Of a DNA stretch of 7,880 nt, positions 5,749-7,880 are shown in pieces. Source of the stretch: Microcaldota archaeon (GTDB lineage Archaea; Micrarchaeota; Micrarchaeia; Norongarragalinales; UBA97); contig JACRGG010000046.1 in the NCBI GenBank assembly GCA_016217775.1, forward strand, positions 1 through 7,880. The letters run 5' to 3'. Position numbers and translations under genes: made by a program. Numbering within the stretch: the first letter of the stretch is position 1; each line of letters opens with the position of its first letter. A model generated the notes under the pieces. It saw nothing but the letters and a program-made list of their open reading frames with translations, had not been told where the DNA came from and searched no databases.

Positions 5749-7433
5749 ATTCCAAAATAGCGACAGTCACAATTTCAATATTGTTTTGCTTCATCGTAGT
5801 AAGTGCCTTTGTTAATTCAACTGCGCTTGATCCTAAAAATATTACTGATCTACGGAGTACTTTCCTGTCTAATACTTCTTCTCCAAGAACTCACTTATTG
5901 CTGTCATTTAACGAAAAAATAACTGAGAAAGACCTCCGAGATCTTAACAAAAATGGAATTCTACTAGATCGTAAGATTAGTGAAAATACTTGGGTTGCAT
6001 CTTTTGGAAAGAAGAACGAAACATTCGCGAATTTATCTTCTTATAACAAAGTACGACGTGCGCGTGTTTTGGAAGAAAAAGATAAACTGACTACGAGAGT
6101 AATTAACGGACCACGCGCTTGGTCAAAAAACATAGATAATACGCATTCATTTATTGTGGCTTTTTATGATGATGTTTCATTAAAAGAGATTAAGGTTCTT
6201 TTACAACGAACCGCTAATGTTGTTGGTGAAATAAAATCTCTTAATGCGCTTATTTTGGCTTCTGATATTACTACAATGAAAAAGTTAGCTGCTTTTGATG
6301 AAGTAAACTGGATTGATGACGTTTCTCCACCATTGCAGCCGCTAAATAATTATGCAAGAAACGCTACTGGCGCCTATGTCTTACAGGATATTCCATACAA
6401 TCTTTCTGGAGCTGGCGTAAAAGCGTTAGTATACGATGATGGCACAGTCTATGCTACTCATCCCGACTTTGGCGGAAGAGTAATAATGGGTGTTGGGGAA
6501 TCTGATGGAATATCTGATCACCCTACGCATATTGCTGGAATATTGGGCGGTTCGGGGTTACTTAGTGACAAAAAACTTATAGGTATGGCACCAAATGTGA
6601 CGATTATTTCTTACAGCTACACTCGTAACCAGAATCAAAGTATGTACTTTTTCCATAATAACACGGGTGACATTGAAGCTGATTATAATAAATCAATAAA
6701 CACGTACGGCGTTCATCTTGCCACAAATTCATTAGGCACGAATGTAGTAAGTCTCGGCTACAATTGTTCTTTACTGGGCGATTACGAATCTACCTCTGCT
6801 CTTGTTGATTCTATTGCCCGCGGTAGTCTTGGAAAGAAGATTTTCATTACGTGGGCTGCAGGAAACGAAAGACAAAATACTGCACCTTGTGGCAATTATG
6901 GAGTTATAGATCAAGCTGGAGTTGCTAAAAATGTTTTAACCGTTGGAGCTATTGATGCGAATGACTTTTCTATGCCTTGGTTTAGTAGTTGGGGTCCAAC
7001 AGATGATGGAAGACTAAAACCAGAAATAGTAGGTCCAGGTTTCCGACTTGCAACATTTGGAATCAATTCAACTTGGCGTTATGGTTCGAATTATTTTTCT
7101 ATGTGGGGTACGTCTATGGCTACTCCTGTTGTTGCGGGTGTTATTGCTTTGTTGAAGCAGAAGGATGGTTCTTTGTCTTCTTCTCAGTTATTGAGTGTTT
7201 TGAATCGTAGTGGGGTTCCAATCTTTGATTCTGCTACTAACTTGTCTTTTTCTCGTGTTGATGTTGCTGCTGCAATAGAGTTTTTGAGCGTGCATAATGT
7301 TGGCGAGAATTTCAGTGGATTCATTCGAGAGAACCAAACGTGGGAAACTAAATTGAATGTAACAAATACGACTTTCGATGGTAATTCTTCTTGGAATGTT
7401 TCAACACACGTTAATACTGTGGTGGTGTTTTAA
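5745..7433 (+). CDS. Secreted subtilisin-like serine protease (family S8)
   Basis: 562 residues. An N-terminal hydrophobic segment (about 5-22) directs export. Two tandem I9-prodomain-like modules follow (about 50-110 and 134-195), sharing a strand, a charged helix (TEKDLRDL / SLKEIKVL) and a closing strand; such domains usually fold and inhibit subtilases. The catalytic domain (about 205-515) has the full set: Asp231 in LVYDDGT with HPDF downstream, His259 in HPTHIAGI, oxyanion Asn374 in AAGNE and Ser457 in GTSMATP. HPTH replaces the usual HGTH, and the Asp motif reads DDG instead of D-S/T-G. The tail (about 516-562) is short, beta-like and packed with sequons, and ends abruptly in VVVF with no anchor. 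About 21 N-x-S/T sites occur overall. The gene overlaps the upstream lipoprotein and touches the downstream one, so all three are probably one operon. Substrate unknown. Confidence 0.93.
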   Translation: MNSKIATVTISILFCFIVVSAFVNSTALDPKNITDLRSTFLSNTSSPRTHLLLSFNEKITEKDLRDLNKNGILLDRKISENTWVASFGKKNETFANLSSYNKVRRARVLEEKDKLTTRVINGPRAWSKNIDNTHSFIVAFYDDVSLKEIKVLLQRTANVVGEIKSLNALILASDITTMKKLAAFDEVNWIDDVSPPLQPLNNYARNATGAYVLQDIPYNLSGAGVKALVYDDGTVYATHPDFGGRVIMGVGESDGISDHPTHIAGILGGSGLLSDKKLIGMAPNVTIISYSYTRNQNQSMYFFHNNTGDIEADYNKSINTYGVHLATNSLGTNVVSLGYNCSLLGDYESTSALVDSIARGSLGKKIFITWAAGNERQNTAPCGNYGVIDQAGVAKNVLTVGAIDANDFSMPWFSSWGPTDDGRLKPEIVGPGFRLATFGINSTWRYGSNYFSMWGTSMATPVVAGVIALLKQKDGSLSSSQLLSVLNRSGVPIFDSATNLSFSRVDVAAAIEFLSVHNVGENFSGFIRENQTWETKLNVTNTTFDGNSSWNVSTHVNTVVVF

Positions 7434-7880
7434 ATGAGGGCTATTGTCAGTAATGTTATTGAATCAAAGTTTTTGAAAATCTTAATTCTATTCTCAATCT
7501 TGTTTCTCACCGGCTGCGTAACACAAACAACAACGCCTACGCCAACAGTTACGCCATCAAATAACATTAGCGTAGTGTCAGCGAATATTTCATCTGCGCA
7601 TAATGCTACTGCGGTTTATGTTGATCCAATTGTCTTGCAAGTCCTTAATTATACCGGTTCAGCTTCTGTGATTATAGAACTTTTCTCTAATTATTCAGGT
7701 TCTTTTGATAACGAAACAATAGTTGTAGAAAACAAAAAGAAAATCGAGCAAATCGTATCAAGATATTTTGTAGGGTATCGAATAAACCGTATTGGCGTTT
7801 TTGGTGACTGGTTTTCTACTACTATAGACGCAAAATTATTGCGCCAGTTGCAATATGAATCAAACATAAAAGCTATTTAT
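7434..7880 (+). CDS. Lipoprotein with I9-like prodomain segment (partial, runs off window)
   Basis: ATG 7434 directly follows the protease stop (TAA 7431-7433), and the frame stays open for 149 codons to the window edge. GGTGGTG just upstream could serve as ribosome site. The N-terminus is a lipoprotein signal: basic residues, hydrophobic run KILILFSILF, lipobox LTGC with Cys28, then a Thr/Pro linker and a sequon-rich stretch. From about residue 77 the pattern is strand (ASVIIEL), charged helix (KKKIEQIVSRYF), strand, GDWFSTTIDAKLLRQL and SNIKAIY. That matches the layout of the prodomain-like modules in the neighbouring protease. The rest could be a second subtilase, or a membrane-tethered inhibitor or folding helper if it ends soon after the edge. 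The signal peptide is clear; the prodomain reading is inference from pattern. Confidence 0.8.
   Translation, partial: MRAIVSNVIESKFLKILILFSILFLTGCVTQTTTPTPTVTPSNNISVVSANISSAHNATAVYVDPIVLQVLNYTGSASVIIELFSNYSGSFDNETIVVENKKKIEQIVSRYFVGYRINRIGVFGDWFSTTIDAKLLRQLQYESNIKAIY

Overview
The window most likely comes from an archaeon. BRE/TATA-like promoters (CAAAAGCTTTATTAA at 100-114; AATATAAATA on the minus strand at 4661-4670) replace bacterial -35/-10 boxes. One promoter sits at the distance expected for a leaderless mRNA, and oligo-T rather than hairpin-plus-T marks the end of the first small gene. The surface proteins carry many N-x-S/T sequons, and one has a TGNAV motif just before its C-terminal membrane helix, a style I associate from memory with DPANN archaea. 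The phylum is a guess; no rRNA or ribosomal protein is present to settle it.

Layout. Positions 1-79 may hold the tail of an upstream plus-strand gene. A promoter then leads to a 40-residue, extremely acidic microprotein (170-292, +). Positions 293-541, between convergent genes, hold a T-rich terminator-like stretch and two perfect hairpins 4 nt apart. Next comes a two-gene minus-strand operon transcribed from about 4640: a 1158-residue secreted, C-terminally anchored helical surface protein (1159-4635) and, overlapping it by ATGA, a 206-residue protein resembling a degenerate CYTH (triphosphate tunnel) domain (542-1162). A divergent intergenic region (4639-4803) follows. The right part is a plus-strand gene set: a Cys-rich lipoprotein (4804-5748), a secreted subtilisin-like S8 protease (5745-7433, ATGA overlap) and a second lipoprotein (7434 to the edge, no gap) that is cut off.

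The two halves differ in base use. The left operon uses mostly G/C-ending codons, while the right cluster is A/T-rich with A/T-ending codons, and the change falls in the divergent intergenic region. I infer that the right cluster is a recently acquired or accessory secreted-protease module. The protease has two tandem I9-prodomain-like segments before its catalytic domain. The partial lipoprotein after it appears to contain a third such segment, so it may be a second protease or a free-standing inhibitor or chaperone.

The points most worth a second look are this protease/lipoprotein module, the missing start codon of its first gene, the coupling of a CYTH-like protein to a giant surface protein, and the acidic microprotein with the paired hairpins after it.
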